Shown one piece after another: positions 22,428 through 24,208 of a stretch of 24,208 bases of DNA. The notes under the pieces were generated by a model. That model saw nothing but the letters and a program-made list of their open reading frames with translations. It was not told the origin of the DNA and did not search any database. This DNA is from Candidatus Bathyarchaeota archaeon (lineage in GTDB: Archaea > Thermoproteota > Bathyarchaeia > Bathyarchaeales > Bathyarchaeaceae), in the NCBI GenBank assembly GCA_020348365.1, contig CP070749.1, positions 807,500-831,707 of the forward strand, in the 5' to 3' direction. Position 1 is the stretch's first letter; each line of letters starts with the position of its first letter. A program made the position numbers and the translations under genes.

Positions 22428-23003
22428 ATGCATTCAATAGCTGTCCTCACAATCAACGGGAAACGGGAGAACGAGGAAGACCTGGTCAAGATCATTGAAG
22501 ATGCGAGCAGCTATTTTCCAGCAGAGACGTGGGACCACATCAAATACATCGGGAGACTTGGCTTGGAGCATGACTTCAAAGTGGCGAAGAATAGAGAGGC
22601 TTATGGCGCCTTTCTCTTCCAAAGGTTGATTAGTAGAATCAAGGAAATAAGAAATCGCAATAGATTGATGAATCTACTGTTGGGGGTAACAGCGGATCCT
22701 ATAGTGGCGGTATACCCTTTCTTTGATGGAACAGGTTTCAAGAATGCGCTTTATCTCGTTCATGACTATGTGGATGAACGGGCGGGTGTTGTCTCCTTCT
22801 TTCGGGTGGACGAAGAATTTTCAAATAAGCTGGTGGCTCACGGGTTAGGCCACAACAGGGGCCTGTGCCATCATCTAGAACCTATCGACCTCATGTACTC
22901 CGAGCTGTTGAGTACCTCGATATTAAGAGTGAACGGTTTTTGTGAAGTTTGCCTGCGGAAGCTGACCAAAGAAGAAACGGACGCGCCCACACATACGCAC
23001 TGA
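22428..23003 (+). CDS. Archaemetzincin-like protein with HGxxHxxGxxH motif
   Basis: A 191-aa protein. The C-terminal half carries HGLGHNRGLCHH (about 138-149), aligned with the HExxHxxGxxH zinc motif of archaemetzincins, then PIDLMYS, a Met-turn-like segment, and FCEVC, the extra Cys pair also seen in that family. The catalytic Glu is replaced by Gly, while all three zinc-binding His are kept. This matches a group of archaeal putative metallopeptidases that I believe is catalogued as a domain of unknown function (DUF6775). It may bind zinc without being a peptidase or use another base. No signal peptide, so cytoplasmic. It converges on gatE with a 13-bp gap. Confidence 0.65.
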   Translation: MHSIAVLTINGKRENEEDLVKIIEDASSYFPAETWDHIKYIGRLGLEHDFKVAKNREAYGAFLFQRLISRIKEIRNRNRLMNLLLGVTADPIVAVYPFFDGTGFKNALYLVHDYVDERAGVVSFFRVDEEFSNKLVAHGLGHNRGLCHHLEPIDLMYSELLSTSILRVNGFCEVCLRKLTKEETDAPTHTH

Positions 23004-23016
23004 CGTCTGACTCCAA

Positions 23017-24208
23017 CTATCCCGCAGCTCTAGACAAACATTTCTTCAGGACCTCACTGACAAGCTCAGCCCTAGCACGCCCTCTAACCTTCTCCATGAC
23101 CAATCCCATAAAAACTCCAAAGGCACTCATCCCCCGCTTTTCCACAAGAGCCCTGTTCTCACTCATCAACCCGTCTATAATCGACAGAAGATCTTTCTCT
23201 GACAACATCTTCAACCCCAACTCTTCAATAGCCTCTCTCACGGTTGCGCCTTCATGCTTTGACAGCCAGGTCAAGATATCAGGTATCGCCTCCTTAGTTG
23301 TGTCCCCCGAGTTGATAGCCCCAAATAATCCTTTCAAGTGCTGATCTCCAACATTTTCGATCGGGACTCCATTCCGCCTCAAAGCCTTCAAAGTCTCAGT
23401 CAAGGCGACTGCCACAATGGTTGGAGAAACCCTTGTATTCCGGATAACATCCTCGAAAAGACGGGTATACTCTGAATTAAGAACCTGTTTGGCCAGCTTC
23501 CGATTGAGCTCATACTGCTTAACTAGACGCCCCATCTTCTCTTCAGGCATTTCAGGAAGGTTAGTCCGCAGCTTTTCAAGATACTCCTCCGAAAGCTGGA
23601 TTGGAGGAACATCGGTCTCAGGATACATTCGAGCTGCTCCAGGTCTCGGTCGCATGTGTCTTGTTGTTCCGTCTGGATTTGCTGCGCGGGTCTCTTCTGG
23701 AACACCTTTCAGGGCTTCTCGCGCTCTTCTCGTAACAGCCTTCAAGGCGTCAGTCGCATTTTCCAACGTGTCTGCAACAAAAACAACTGCGTCTTGCTCT
23801 CCTGTTGAAGTAAGCTGCCTGAGTCGGTCAACTTCCTCAGCCACAATGCCATAAGCTGGCAGCTCATCTGTGTGGAAGATCCCTCCTACTCTGCCCCAGA
23901 ATCTGGCGATATCGGCCATTTCGCTTCCAAGCCTCATCCCCGGTGCCAGTTCTCTCGTGAGCAAACCGGCAAATTCGGGTAATTTTACGGCTAGTACCTG
24001 TTTCTTCTGATTGATAGCTTCCTGAAGGACTTTGCACTTAGTGTGTTTGAAGATTGGGGTTACATCGATGAAGTTGTCCTTTATGCTTTCGGCTTTTGCT
24101 TTCCGCTTCTTCAAGTCAGCTCTTATCTTGAGAAGACTGAGTTGTCGTTGAACCTCATCTTCAATGATTTTTGAGACCAGTTCAAGTTCTTGGACTCCCT
24201 TTATCTCG
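23017..24208 (-). CDS. gatE: Glu-tRNA(Gln) amidotransferase subunit E (5' end beyond window)
   Basis: The C-terminal about 397 codons of GatE, the archaea-specific subunit that with GatD converts Glu-tRNA(Gln) to Gln-tRNA(Gln). The frame is open from the right edge: GVQELELVSKIIEDEV is followed by the AspRS-like GAD insertion (FIDVTPIFKHTKCK...LAPGMRLGSEMADIARFWG), then DGTTRHMRPRPGAARMYPETDVPPI near the end of the catalytic body. The helical and YqeY-like tail has GLFGAINSGDTTKEAIPDIL and, near the C-terminus, GVFMGLVMEKVRGRA, which contacts tRNA. An internal TTG at 24114 is not a real start because the homology runs through it. GatD and GatE-type amidation are archaeal markers and support the taxonomic assignment. 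Confidence 0.95.
   Translation of the reverse strand, partial: EIKGVQELELVSKIIEDEVQRQLSLLKIRADLKKRKAKAESIKDNFIDVTPIFKHTKCKVLQEAINQKKQVLAVKLPEFAGLLTRELAPGMRLGSEMADIARFWGRVGGIFHTDELPAYGIVAEEVDRLRQLTSTGEQDAVVFVADTLENATDALKAVTRRAREALKGVPEETRAANPDGTTRHMRPRPGAARMYPETDVPPIQLSEEYLEKLRTNLPEMPEEKMGRLVKQYELNRKLAKQVLNSEYTRLFEDVIRNTRVSPTIVAVALTETLKALRRNGVPIENVGDQHLKGLFGAINSGDTTKEAIPDILTWLSKHEGATVREAIEELGLKMLSEKDLLSIIDGLMSENRALVEKRGMSAFGVFMGLVMEKVRGRARAELVSEVLKKCLSRAAG

Overview
The window is archaeal. It carries one archaeal-type RNA polymerase operon (rpoB, rpoA, rpl30e, the short two-KH archaeal nusA, rps12), a GPN-loop GTPase, the archaea-specific Glu-tRNA(Gln) amidotransferase subunit gatE, a HerA/NurA pair, and TATA-like boxes 25-35 nt upstream of several genes. 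RpoB is unsplit, and RpoA is one 1270-codon gene instead of the usual A'/A'' pair. Unsplit rpoA is known from Thaumarchaeota, Aigarchaeota, Korarchaeota and relatives, so I infer a TACK-type archaeon. A Bathyarchaeia-like lineage is my best guess from gene style, but it is not proven by the sequence.

Layout. (1) 1-1180: GPN GTPase, tRNA-Lys(UUU) with encoded CCA, and tRNA-Asp(GUC) on the minus strand. (2) 1180-1528: gene-free leader in front of rpoB with two mutually exclusive GC-rich hairpins. rpoH, often found here, is not in the window. (3) 1529-9904: tightly packed rpoB-rpoA-rpl30e-nusA-rps12. The operon stops after rps12, without the rps7 and elongation factor genes that often follow. 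(4) 9.9-15.2 kb: small and membrane genes, namely a Cys-containing mini-protein, a 34-aa zinc ribbon, a FUN14-like protein, an ATP-grasp ligase, an ECF S-component-like membrane protein, a YkgJ-like cysteine-cluster protein, a membrane-anchored helix-hairpin-helix protein and a 2-TM protein. The stretch 10.8-11.7 kb is poorly coding. (5) 15.2-16.8 kb: a decayed Rad50/SMC C-terminus, a GIY-YIG/DUF5752/zinc-ribbon protein and a NUDIX hydrolase. (6) 16.8-22.2 kb: three tandem overlapping paralogous winged-helix genes, then a GC-rich structured spacer, nurA and herA on the same strand; then, on the opposite strand, a GOLD/emp24-like membrane protein and a fourth winged-helix paralog. (7) 22.4-24.2 kb: an archaemetzincin-like protein whose zinc motif has Gly in place of the catalytic Glu, and the 3' part of gatE running off the window.

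The most unusual unit is section (6). NurA and HerA normally act with Mre11-Rad50 in DNA-end resection. Here they are coupled to a small family of paralogous winged-helix proteins that I do not recognise as a named family, and a dead Rad50 tail lies about 3 kb upstream. I regard this as the best candidate for an undescribed DNA-processing or genome-defence module; its function is inference.
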